Positions 23,035 to 33,868 of a stretch of DNA of 64,000 nt are shown here, in pieces. This DNA comes from Periconia sp. R9002. Lineage: Eukaryota; Ascomycota; Dothideomycetes; Pleosporales; Periconiaceae. Position 1 is the stretch's first letter. Every line of letters starts with the position of its first letter. The translations under genes and the position numbers were made by a program. The DNA lies in assembly GCA_023627715.1 (NCBI GenBank), contig JAMAHW010000021.1, positions 1-64,000 of the forward strand. The letters are read 5' to 3'. Under the pieces are notes generated by a model. The model was not told where the DNA came from and did no database searches. It saw only the letters and a list, made by a program, of their open reading frames with translations.

Positions 23035-26000
23035 TCAGCGCTTTCGCTGTACCGTTACCAACAGTACATATGCGATCAGGCGATACACACACCCGATAAC
23101 AAACAGCATCCTAGAGACAATCAGTAATTGACAACAAATATGAGAAAGAGTACTCACCCCATGTCCAAGCCAAAGCGTCCAAGCGTGAACCCCATACCCG
23201 TACTAGCAGCCTTCAGCGAGTATAAATAGTCCAGAGGCAGCAAGCATTGACTGACAACCGACTCTGTAAACCAGACACCCGGGCTCAGTCGCCACAGCCA
23301 CTCGAGTTTCCAAACCTTCACCTTGCTCAACGGCGGCGCGACACCGCCCAAGATCCCAATGATCAAACTAGCCATGACAGCGAGAAGCGGCCCGTCCTCG
23401 CGCTTCACCACCATACCCACGCACGAAGCAAGCCCGTATACGCAGAAGAAATATAGGAAGATCGCAATGAACATGTCGGTCCACGCCATAAGCGGAGTTG
23501 CGAGAATACCCAGAAAGACGGCATAATGCAAGCTGGAGAGGAACATACGGGGCAAAACCGACAGCATCTTGCCGACGTAATAAGCGCTCGGGCTATGACC
23601 AGCCGCCGCTTCACGGTTGAAAATGAGCTTCTCTTCTCCAAACACACGAACGGCGGGCGCTGAAGCCGCAAGACCGATGGCCATACCGCCAAGGAGGCCC
23701 ACTTGTGGAACGGATTGATAGTCGACGGCGGGCGACAGGATCATAAAAGTACCCAGGTACAGACCGCGGAACAATTGGCCCTGAGCTGCGGTTGCGGAAA
23801 GCCCAATGATGCCTCCAGCGAGCGCACCGATGCCAATTTCGAAGAAGAAGCTTCCCTTTGTGCGGACTTGCTGCGTTATGCTTCGCTTGCAGCAGTAGTA
23901 TGATTGAGCTGGCCAGGATGCACCGCGCTTTTTCATAGTCTCCCTGAGAGATTCCTCTTGTTCAGGCGTCGAGATGTTGGACATGGCAGGAGATGACATC
24001 ATGGGAGGTGTGCCTTGGTAGCTTAACAATGACATGCGTACACTTTGAGTGCTCCATTGTTCAACAAGTTTGTTGACCGAGTCCGTCATCCATCTTCCGT
24101 CTCCTGTATACTGTTGACCATGCCCTGTAATGATATCCATAATAACATCAGCAGGATTTTCGCGCATTGGGAACGTAAAGCCAAGAGTGTTGAAGTAACT
24201 TGACGTGTCCGTCGTCGGTCCCGCGTAAATCATACTTCCATTCCCAAGCAGCATAATATTATCGAAGCCTGTGAAGATCTGTTCGCGTGGCTGATGGATA
24301 ATGGTGATTGTCGTAACGCCCAACTTGGAAATGGCCTTGAGCAGGCGCATAATGGACGAAGCCGACGTCGAATCGAGGCCCGACGTAGGCTCATCAAGGA
24401 AAATGCACATGGGCGCCGCGGCGAGCTCCATGCCGATGCTCACGCGCTTCCGCTGTCCACCAGACACCACGGGTCGCACGGCGTCGCCGACGAGTGAGTG
24501 TTGCACGTGGCTCAGCCCGATGCACGAAATGAGTGAGTCGACGTATGCCTGGATGTCCTTGTCCTTCCACGTCATAGGCAGCCTCACGCGCGCCGAATGT
24601 AGGATATTCTCCCGGACGGTCAATTCAGGAATCACAATGTCGTCCTGCGGCACGTAGCCGATCAGTTTCTTGTACTTTGTCATATCTTTGGAGCGACCGT
24701 TGATTTTGATGTCGCCACCCGTGTTTCGTGTCTTGCCCATGAGCACGTTGAAGAAGGTAGATTTGCCCGCGCCGCTGCCGCCCATGACGGCCCACATGGA
24801 CCCGCTTTTGATGCTTCCGCTCACCCCCTGGAGGATCTTTTTACCCTTTTGTGGTTCGAATTCCAAATTTTCGAAGTCGAAGGACAGGCCCACTTCCTTC
24901 GTTTTGATGAGTCGCGCCACGTAGTGCATGAAGACCTTGAAGTCGGGGTTGGAGTCGAGTTCGTCGTCGAAAAGGGCCGGGGATGCTGCGCGGTCTTGTT
25001 GGCGATGATTGCCGTGTTTGGGAATAAGCTCAATGCCGTCATCGAGTGACTCGAGGTTTTTTTCGTTGATGGCCCGGAGGTAGTCTTTTCGCTTGCGTTT
25101 CCTACGTGCGGAGATGAAGAAGCCGATTGCGACTATGATGCCGAGGAGGATATCGAAAGCGATCATTACACCAAATGGGACCGTGACAATTTGACGCTGG
25201 GATCCAGCAGGGCCTTATTGAGTTAGTCAATGGCAATATATCACGCATTGTCCTAATAAATTGACTTACATATCGCGCCAAAGTCGCATCGCAAGGGCTT
25301 GTAGCTTCCTACGGGGCAAAACGTTCCTAAACGCGCAAGATGTTAACATGTGTGTCCGCTTTGTACTGGTTGTACAACTGGGATTTTTGTCACGCACCTT
25401 TTTCGCACGGAATCATCTTCTTTCCTGGCTCGGGACAGTAATGCCCAGCAGCACATACGATGGGTTCCAATATACCCTGTGACGTGCAAACTGCCTTGTT
25501 CGACCTCTTCGCCTGGCATTCTAGACTCGGCGGGCAGAATCTATGGATCTCAGTGTCAGCTTTGTTTTCCCGTTTTTTCCCCTTGCGCCTATAACCCATT
25601 TCACCGTTGATCGAGAAGGCTCTTTCTTCCACTTCTTCCCAGCCTTCGTTTACAAATTAGATAATTCACATTTGAAATAACTTACTGCGGCGGCATGAGA
25701 TCTGTACTGTTCGGGCAGTAAAATCCTTTGTTACACACATCACGCTCAGCCAACAAGACCGGCATGGAACCATTCTGTGCGTAACATCCCGTAACACTAG
25801 AGTTAAAATTTCTATAGGAGTAGGCGGCTTCTTTGGTAGAGAAATTCGTGACTTGAACGCCATTAACGAAAATGGTGTTTTCCGGAAGGATAACGTGGTC
25901 AGGATCATTTGGAATGTTGGAGGGAAAGGCGGATGAAATGGCAGAGGGAACCTCGGACGCGATCGCAGAAGGAGCAACGGAAGAAAGTTCGGATGGAAGA

Positions 26001-26116
26001 TTGGTGGCCACGTTGGAGGGAACAGTAGATGGTAGCGCAACCGATATTGAAGGCCTCCTGGTCGCTGGGAGGCGGCGGCTTGTTTGATCTTGCCCTGATG
26101 ATGTTCTGCTACTCAT
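23035..26116 (-). CDS. ABCG-type half-transporter with Cys-rich N-terminal region (Adp1-like)
   Basis: Five exons (26116-25686, 25540-25398, 25326-25270, 25213-23158, 23110-23035) give 920 aa. Residues 1-225 are Ser/Pro-rich then Cys-rich, with repeated C-x-x-G-x-(Y/F)-C-P motifs (GFYCPNST, GHYCPEPG, TFCPVGS), and a membrane helix at about 229-245. The nucleotide-binding domain has Walker A GGSGAGKST (about 355-363), signature VSGGQRKRVSIG, Walker B CIFLDEPTSGLD and the H-loop IIHQPR. A C-terminal ABC2 membrane domain ends in a small last exon encoding MLFVIGCVYRLIAY. NBD-before-TMD order and the Cys-rich lumenal region match the Adp1/plant ABCG24-28 group. The substrate is unknown. No signal peptide is visible before residue 30, so the first exon may be incomplete. 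Confidence 0.88.
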
Positions 26117-27300
26117 GATGGAGAATGTGGAGAGTTCTGGACGGCAGGAGGAACCTGTAGTCGTTCCTCTTTTTAGGTGAGATAGTGATGTTCGCGAGCC
26201 GGATCAAAGTATATATGTATGCAGGGGTGTTGTAAGAAAATGGTTAGGCCCTACGAGGCCCTACGTGAGACCTGAGTCGGGCTGAGCCTCCGAGCATGGC
26301 GGTGCATATCTGACGTGCGCCCAACGGTTGAAACGGTCCAGCTACCTGAGGGATGAGCTCGATGAAAGACCTTGTAAGACCTCAAACCAGTATGAGACCT
26401 TTTCGAGCACCTTCTTGTTGTTGCATACCACATCAGCGTCCATCCCTTCCTCTCGATACCAGGAGCGATATTTGTTTTTCTCTGAACATGCATCTTGGTG
26501 TTCCAAAGAGATCGCGGGAGCTAAAGCCGCCGGTAGTGCAGGCTGAGGTCAGGCCAGTAAAGACGCCGCGCCAAGCATAGCCCCCAAACTTGGCAAGACG
26601 CCTAACATCCCAGATTTGAACAAATGCGCGAGCTTCCCTAGTCACTAACCGGAAATATTTGTGTTCTTCTTTCCAGCAGTACCGTAAGTAGAAAAAGTCA
26701 GGTCCGTGCCCAGATGATTAGTGACATCAGGGGAGATATCTCCAAGAGTACCTACCTTTGTAGATAAGAGTCTAGTTGCAATGTTGCACCCACCTCAGAT
26801 GTATACTCAGCCCACGCTGGACGAATCATCCATACAGGTATAGTCTATGCATGTTGGCGGCGGTTCATATCATCGACGACGTATCCTTTCTGAATTCTCA
26901 TGGGACACGCCATGCTACGCCGTTGAACATGATAAGCAATAAATTGCCTGTTGCCTGATTGTTTGGAAAGAAATTAGAAGTGGGATATGGATGTGCCCGC
27001 AAGGCTTAGTTTATCCTTCCGGAGGCGGCGTAGCGGCGTGGTTCGTCCGCTTTACCTCCGGGGCCAAAACCACAAAGATCAGAAAAAAAAAATCCAAAGA
27101 AAAAACAGCCATGGTCATCGCCATTACTCGGTGTCGACCAATCAGGGTTTCAATGTGCGGCAATGCAAGGCGGATCCAGGCGGGAGCACAGATTTTGTAA
27201 AAGGAGAGTGAAGACGTATGTCACGTGATTGTACAAGAATATGTCGGACTGACTCGGCATTAGTGGTTGAAATCACTCTCAAACGTTTGAGAGAATTAAT
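26117..27300. other. Long gene-poor spacer, left part
   Basis: Includes the ABC transporter promoter. Only short frames without domains are seen. A CGG-rich stretch at 27014-27062 could hold Zn2Cys6 binding sites. A perfect 18-bp palindrome lies at 27276-27293. Confidence 0.45.
27276..27293. repeat. Perfect 18-bp palindrome
   Basis: CTCTCAAACGTTTGAGAG reads the same on both strands without a spacer. It could be a dimeric protein site or chance. Confidence 0.6.
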
Positions 27301-29560
27301 ATCAATCAAATAGAGTTCATCGAGAGTGATCGAAATGTGTGCAAAACAGGGTCTCCGCGGTCATCATTCTGTACGAGTAGCAAGTCATATTTCCATGGTT
27401 GATGGCGAACAATCGCATATAGCGTAGAACTTTCAGGATGCTTAAGCGGAAAACCTCGAATGGATTGTTAAAATTTGCCGCTCTCGGGTGCATGCTGAAT
27501 ACTACACCTAGATTCCAGGTGTGCAACCTGGGAGAGCTTGGGAAGGGTGATGAATGTACTTGCTCATTCGCCCTGATCATCGCGTGGTTTTCATCTCCGA
27601 TTACGTATGGAAGGCCCCAAGTTCAAGGCCATACGTCTGTGTCATTGGAAGACTGATCAATTGGGAAAGCGTTCGAGGCTCCGGAAAGAGGAAGAGGAGT
27701 TAAATCCCTAGCCGTGATGCTAAACTCCGTTGACGAGTATGGACGACGAGCTTGGACAGTACTCTTTTCTAGATGTCACTGGGGCAATGAGAGCTCGCCA
27801 AGTTGCTTTCGCCACGCGTGCGCCAAGACACGCTGTCCCTCATGGGAACTAGCCTCTCTTCCTCCGTACCTGCCCAGGAGACGATAAACATTGTGCATCC
27901 TGTACTTGATTTTTGGCAGCAGAGTTTCCTGATGGATACATCTCTTCATGATTGTCAGCGACATTTTGTGTGTTAGAATGAGACTCTGAGGTAGATTCAC
28001 AATCATGGACGGCAGGAGGTGCAACTGTACCCTGTTTTTTCCTGACAAGGAGTCCGTAGTGCTTCCTACAACTAATCCCCACTTCAACCTTGAATAAGGG
28101 CGCGAAGGATTGTGAGGGCATCCTGAATCTTTTTTCTTCTCATCTGACAAACCACCCTCTTCATCGTTGACTATTGTTGACTCAGGAAACGAAAAAAGTG
28201 TGACAACCCGAAGCATTTCGCGTCCCGACACAGGTGAGACATCGTTGTGTTGTCATCGACAAAACCTCTGAGTGTCTCATACGAGATCGTTCCTATCGCG
28301 AAGTGCATCACCCCTACTGATTACTAGGGCGGTTGCAACTAAATATGTTCTGTTTGTGATTTCGTCCAACGATAGGACTTGCAATCAGATAATGACAAGT
28401 TAAAATCCAACGTAGAAGTTGAAGGGAAAATAGCTAGAGTATCAGAAATGAATAACCCATCACTTCGTGAGTTCACGTTGCTCGAAGGGGAAATCGTAGA
28501 AGGAAGCTGGCAGTCTTTGATGTGAATTCCCAATTATCTTTGGCCAGTGTTGGGCTATCACCTAATATGATCTGATGCTTAGGGGCGGGAAATAGTGATT
28601 TTGCATCAGCTCAATTTCAACTGGAGTCATAAAATTGGTATTCTGCATCGAACCCGATTTAAACACCCTTTCTTTGCTCAAGTGATACTATCATTGTTGC
28701 CATGCTCACATGACACGGCTATTCTGGGCACCATGACGCGATATGGTTCTCGGGTACGATACCTCCCGCAGAGTAACATCGATCACGTCAGAACTTAGAC
28801 GCCTCAGCAGGTCGCAATGATATTTTTCCACTCTCAGTCGTATCAAGAACACTGATTTGTATTAGTTAAAATAGTCACCCTGTGAACATCCCCAACCGGT
28901 GGCTCCCGTGCTTACGATGAGACCTTCAGCTCGACCACTAGGGTAGTTACCGTGCTTACTACAAGAAAGCCACAGACACAAGCACCAGCACGAAGCCGAG
29001 CAAAGACCGAGCAAGAATACGAAATTGTAATCGCAGCCCTTGGACACATCTTACCACCCATTTTGGAAGAGAATACGCCGAGGTTCACTCCTCAGTCACA
29101 TAGATGATAGGCTGAGCGCACCAACCAAACATACAGGACTCATCGAAGAGAGCTACGGCCTCTTTGGCGCATCTACCTAATACCGTAGTGAGATCGTATA
29201 TAAAATCCCCATTAGGTTTGCCTGGGGTGTCAGAGTTCACCTTCTGTGCAATCTGTTTAGATCCAGAACATAATTTTGCGTAACGTAGTGGTGCGACGCA
29301 AAGTAGCAGAGTTGTGATTCCAAATGGTGGGTAGATTTTCAAGTAACAGTATATGCTCAAGAGATGAGGAAATTATTTGCAGCGTTTTACAAATGTTGCG
29401 ACTTCTTCAGTAGTAATGCTTCGTGTTGGCGACTGTGGTGTCTTCAATATTTTGCTCTTTTATTCAAGATTGGATATATGCACATACTTTCTTGTCGCGA
29501 TTGAGATAAATAAATCAAGAAAATGAAATTCATGCTACAATAATATCAGAGGAGTTGCAC

Positions 29561-29640
29561 AGTCGCCTGTGTGTCCGTCCTGGAGGACGTTACCCAGTTT
29601 CCCGCCCCGCCCCCGTCCTGCCTGTGTCGATACCCAGGAT
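29561..29640 (+). repeat. Dispersed repeat copy a
   Basis: Shares its left half (GCCTGTGTG-CCGTCCTGG, then AGGACGTTACC-AGT) with the copy at 45521-45622 and its TGTGTCGATACCCAGG core with the copy at 29856. Confidence 0.65.
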
Positions 29641-29855
29641 AAAATCTTTCTGCAACGATTCATTATTTAATTTCATCTGAGGGGATGCTAGTAAACGGTG
29701 GGAAAATCCATCTCTCAAAAGATCCTACACTGCCGGTATGCCCCCCTCCACTGGAGAGATTCAACGAACGCATTGAAGACTGTGGAGAGTTAGCAAGAGT
29801 AGCGAACCCGGGACAGGGAGTAAAAATCAAAATAATTTCAATATATCATCGTAAA

Positions 29856-29943
29856 GGACGTTACCCAGTGTACCCCCCTCCAACTGTGTCGATACCCAGG
29901 GTAGTGATACTCTGTGAGGATCAAATTCAAATTCATATCATCG
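29856..29943 (+). repeat. Dispersed repeat copy b
   Basis: Begins GGACGTTACCCAGTG and ends TGAGGATCAAATTCAAATT. Its 3' 35 bp match the copy at 48067-48102 with four differences, and 32 bp match the copy at 45521 with four differences. Confidence 0.7.
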
Positions 29944-30077
29944 TAAGATCAAAGAAAAAAGCAACTTTTTGAATTATGTGGTAGAAATACGGTAATGACA
30001 GGCGCATGGACGAATCCACAAATATCAAGAAGAACATAAGTACCCCCATTCACCAGACCATGCAAATTGACAGACCT

Positions 30078-30626
30078 CTATTTGCCGCAGGGTGTTTTCC
30101 AGGCTCCAGTCCTAGTAGAATTGGTTAGTTTGACATATTTCTTCCACGACACTGCAAGCGCTCGCATTGATTGCAAACTTACTGGAATTCCCAGTTGCTG
30201 ACGTCCAGCTCGCCTCCATCGTCGCAGCCCATGACGATCTTGTCCATGTTCTGCTTGCACCATTCGACGTTGAGGGCTCCATCGAGAGGCGTGTTGACCT
30301 TTCCAACCTTCTTGACGCGGGTCTTCAGCCAAACGTCACCACGCTTCCTGCAGTCCCACTTCTCCTCGTCAGAACCGAATTGGTTGGCCATATCCGCACA
30401 GGCTTGCTGGACGGTAGCCGAATCTCCTTTCTTGCCAGAGAAGTTGTCCTTGTTACTGTACAAAACGGTCAGTAAATTATAAGACATCAGGATAGGGGAG
30501 AGGGGGGATTTACAAGGGCCTGCGGTCGAAGTTGAAGTTCCTGCTAGAGCAACCAGGCTTTGGGTCACCTGCTTGGACGCCGCCGATGGCGGCAGCCACA
30601 AGAGTAATGATGGTAAGGTATTGCAT
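30078..30626 (-). CDS. Small secreted cysteine-containing protein (effector-like)
   Basis: Exons 30626-30514, 30455-30183 and 30111-30078 give 139 aa. A signal peptide MQYLTIITLVAAAIGGVQA is cut about after residue 19. The mature chain has six Cys, which could form three disulfides, and includes CSSRNFNFDRRPF, ACADMANQFG, DCRKRGDVW, EWCKQNMDKIVMGCDD, and the C-terminal PCGK from the tiny third exon. Size, secretion and even Cys count fit the broad class of fungal small secreted proteins. Many of these act at host or competitor surfaces, but no specific activity can be claimed. The family is not recognised. Isolated in gene-poor DNA. Confidence 0.75.
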
Positions 30627-31567
30627 GGTGTTGGTAAAGGAGAAGAAGAATGGTAAAAACAGTAGTGACTGAAGAAGGAGATGTTGTTGTAAACGAATGT
30701 GAAAGTTGCTTGCTGGGTTGTTATGGCGGTTCGACGACAGCTACTTATACTTTTCATACATTGGTATTTTGAGAATCGATGTACACTTGATAATGAAGTT
30801 AGTAAAAATTAGGAGACGGGCAAATGCATTGTGTTTACAAAGCCCGCCTGCAGTCCGTAATTTGACATGACTAAATTGCTATGTCTAGTTTAGTATTCAC
30901 AATCCATACCCGATGGGTTTGGTACTTCCCAGTTCGAAGACGCATCGCAACCTCGCGACGATACAATTTTTCCTTTCAGCCTTATTCCGCATCTCCGTAG
31001 TGCGGGGCGTGGGGCGTAGGGCGTAAATCTCCAATCCCCGATCGCTGAAAACGGAAATTCGGGCATTTGAAAACTCGTTAACGAGGCGCTCGTGCGCTAA
31101 CCTATTATACCTGCACATAAACTTATGCTTATGCTTAGCGGCTTTCCGACCCAAATCAAGTGGCCGCAGCTGAGATGAAGACTCCGTTACCAGATCATTT
31201 TTTAACCAAAGCATGTGGTCCGCTAGTATCACATTGCCATCGAACACGTGGTTGCCAAATTCAGTATACATGTATTCATCCCATCATCTAAGAGGCTACT
31301 TGATGTGTATGTTGGCGGATATCGCCTGCGATGAAAGACTCGTACGAAAACTCAACGTTGCAACCTATGATTTGTTCGCTTGGAAGCCAGATGGTAGGCT
31401 TTAAAAGTCCATGCTTTGGCCGTCTAAGCAAGATTCCCAGCTGATAACAATCACTTCACCAAAGAAAGTTGTTGATGGTAAGGAATTACATATTTACACG
31501 CTGCGTGGAGTGATATTTGTCTGGTTGTGAAGCTGATTCCTCGTTGAAAGATAGCCTCTGCCTTGCG
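30627..31567. other. Spacer
   Basis: Contains the promoter of the small secreted protein. A 124-codon minus frame at 30897-31271 has a random-looking composition. GGGGCGT/AGGGCGT repeats occur at 30998-31025. Nothing else is supported. Confidence 0.4.
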
Positions 31568-32104
31568 CTAGAGGAATTCTGTTCTTAGCGGGAGCTGTAC
31601 GTGTCCAAGACCGTCGCCATACACAACAACCAAACTCAAATGCCCCCTATTCGAGATGGAAGCAAGATTTACAAAAAATTCAGCCGTGTAGTAATCAACA
31701 CCATCTATGAGTCTCTTGGGAAAAATGATATCTGAAAGGTGAGGCTGAATATCTGAAAGGTCAGGCTGAAACTGATATATTGTGTAAACACCTGCAAATG
31801 GATGTGAGTCGGAATTATCAACATCAAACACAGTACAAAAACATACTGTCATCTTTGTATATGGGCAGGATATCAGTTTCGCAAGCGTATACGTAAACAG
31901 TTGGAGTGCAGGCCTCTTGGGCGATAACTCCAGGTTCCACCTTTACTTTTGTGCGGAGGTGTAAAATTGTTGATTCACCGTCGATAAGACTTTTCACCCT
32001 ATATTACTGTCAGTAAAATTTACAGCAGAATATTAAGACCTAGTGCACACCTACTTAGAGAACCATTTTATCTCGGAAACTTGATCGCTATAAGATGTAG
32101 TCAT
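31568..32104 (-). CDS. Hypothetical protein, 141 aa, three exons
   Basis: Exons 32104-32055, 31998-31847 and 31791-31568 join in frame with GTAGGT and GTATGT donors and TAG/CAG acceptors. The product starts MTTSYSDQVSEIKWFSK and looks like a compact beta-rich domain (VKVEPGVIAQEACTPTVYVY, GHLSLVVVYGDGLGHVQLPL). No signal peptide or known motif is seen. It lies 37 bp downstream of the broken ubiquitin-like gene on the same strand and starts with its own ATG after in-frame stops, so it is a separate gene. Being small and split, it is easily missed by ORF scans. Confidence 0.55.
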
Positions 32105-32140
32105 TCTACTCGTAGATTAGTTGATGCAGAAAGCATACGT

Positions 32141-33243
32141 TCAACTGGAAACTTTCCTATAGTTCCCTGGGTCGTTCTTCGGTTCGCATTGATGAGCCCA
32201 AGCCAAACCATAGTGTCTACCGACCATCCCGGACAACACTTGACCATTCGCTTGTTCTGTGTAGAGAGATCGTACATGTATCTGCCGATATAGCTCGATG
32301 TCTTCTTCAATCTCAGATAGCTGATGAATATGCGGATTAGGGTTGCTGTCGGTATCTTCCTCATCAAGTCGAATTTCTGTGAGTCTTAGAGTGGGTTGGC
32401 TCTGTGCTTGACTGCTCGGGACATCTGGTAGCATTCTCTGCTTCTGAGGAGTAAGCAGCGCCCACCTACCACATTTACGGCATGTGCGACCGCCATTCTC
32501 AATTTCCACGCCTTCAGTAGAAGCTTGGCAAGCCGGAAAAGAACAACTGCCAGTCCTTACTGCGAGATCATCAAGAACGATAGACATAGATAAATAATCA
32601 TCTTGTTTTACAGAATGCTGCCATAGTCTCTCTCCAAGCACACGTCCACTGCGGGCATTCATAATTAAGTACTTTCCCATATTTATACGGGACTGTCCAG
32701 GCTTGTTTAGAAATACTACTCTCATGAGTTCTCGAAAAGTTCCCCACTGCTGGCAGAGCTGGTAAGGTAATGCCATCGTTTCACCTAAAGCTGTGGTCAA
32801 CTGCACAGTTGGGGAATTGCATCCTACGAGGTAAGCCCATCCATTTGTTATTCGCGGCGTTGAATATTCCTAGCCGGCTTTCGAATTTGGATATTCTGTC
32901 AAAGAATTCCTGGAGCGGTTGTTGACAAGCGAGGGCTGTCGCACGAATGGACGTGAGTTGAAAGAGCTCATGTTTCGCAGGCTTAAGAGTCTGGAGCTTG
33001 GTCAAAGCTCGGTCGAGAGCTTCAAGCTTGATCAAGAGAGACTGATACTCGGGAGCTGCTTCGCCATTCTGTGGGTGAATATAAGTCAGGTGAGCGTGGT
33101 CAAAAGCGATGATAGAACCTTGAGAGGACGCTAAACATGATGAATGCTGAGCCACGTACTTGTTTAAGCTCGATGGTGATCTGCCCTATAAGTTTACCGA
33201 CGGCCAGAAAGTCACCAACGGAGAACCCGAAAGGCACTGCCAT
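32141..33243 (-). pseudogene. Fungal ubiquitin-like-domain (ULD) protein, apparently disrupted
   Basis: Exon 1 (33243-33160) encodes MAVPFGFSVGDFLAVGKLIG, the hallmark start of a large Pezizomycotina family. Exon 2 from 33068 continues with the usual helical segment (EALDRALTKLQTLKP, ACQQPLQEFFDRISKFESRL). The ubiquitin-like domain appears at 32806-32500 (TALGETMALPYQLCQQWGTF, then NMGKYLIMN). A Cys-x4-Cys / CRKCG zinc-ribbon-like tail follows. Between MGLPRRMQF and the ULD the reading frame shifts, and the central helical region of roughly 150 residues usual in the family is absent. The only GT-AG pair able to restore frame is 27 bp long, too short for a fungal intron. An internal deletion with frame break is therefore the best reading. 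Relatives are often found near or fused to NLR-type genes. Confidence 0.6.
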
Positions 33244-33868
33244 GAGTTCATCGCCAGTCGAAAAATAGACCAAGCCTTTAGATGTCTTGGGGAAGATGCG
33301 TGTCGAGGCGGTCAAGGCAGTCGTTGCCTTGCCGAGATTTCGATGATGCGGGGTGATGCGGTCACGAGATTCAGGCAACTAACTGACATACAGCTGAAGT
33401 TGAAGCCCATTTGGGCAAGACATCATACATCTATCCATCTCACCATAAATGGAACTTTCAAACTTTGAAAATATCCATCGTTGCCATCATCAGCTTGACC
33501 CTTGTTTGAGTCTTTATTGTATACATACATTTGGCCTGCACTATAGAGAGTATGCTGTGAGGCTGCTCCCATAGTAGCTTGATGTTGGGGAGTCTCTGTC
33601 CGCTCAGTCGAAACTTGGGTCCTTTAGTACATCACACATCACGTAAAAGAACTGAAAAAAGGGGCATGGTGATTGAATGGATGATTTTTTTTGTTTTTGT
33701 TTTTATCTTTTTTTTTTGTTTTTTCTTGGGGGGGGGGGGGTTTTTTTTCGAACGTCATGACTGCAATGTCCGTTCACTTCAAAAGGAAGTATGTTGGACA
33801 TAAAACAAATACTGAATATCCATAAAATTCAAAAACGCCAAATGTTGCAAATACCCAAACGGCCCCAA
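33244..33868. other. Spacer with T- and G-rich low complexity
   Basis: A T-rich tract with interspersed G covers about 33687-33727, followed by an uninterrupted run of 12 G and then T8, to about 33748. The open frame there is low complexity and not a gene. Confidence 0.55.

Larger units (their letters stand above)
27301..30077. other. Long gene-poor spacer, right part, with repeats and coding relics
   Basis: Minus-strand frames at 27317-27580, 27776-28231, 27849-28121 and 29085-29360 look partly coding but lack ATG starts or conflict with one another. A plus-strand exon-like frame at 28376-28525 (49 aa after an acceptor TAG) is charged and balanced, yet no upstream exon could be fixed. Two copies of a dispersed repeat lie at 29561-29640 and 29856-29943. 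This looks like eroded, repeat-invaded DNA. Confidence 0.45.

Noticed and set aside
27776..28231. 151-codon and overlapping 90-codon minus frames
   Set aside because: Two conflicting frames over the same DNA, no acceptable splice solution and no domain.
29085..29360. Small secreted Cys-containing protein on the minus strand
   Set aside because: The frame opens with TTG and has no ATG for a signal peptide; no exon structure could be built.
30897..31271. 124-codon minus frame
   Set aside because: Random-looking composition, no leader or introns, no family.
32807..32833. 27-bp intron to rescue the ULD gene
   Set aside because: Too short for spliceosomal introns in this group and does not explain the missing central region.
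33579..33803. Frame rich in Phe/Gly
   Set aside because: Produced by T- and G-rich low-complexity DNA.
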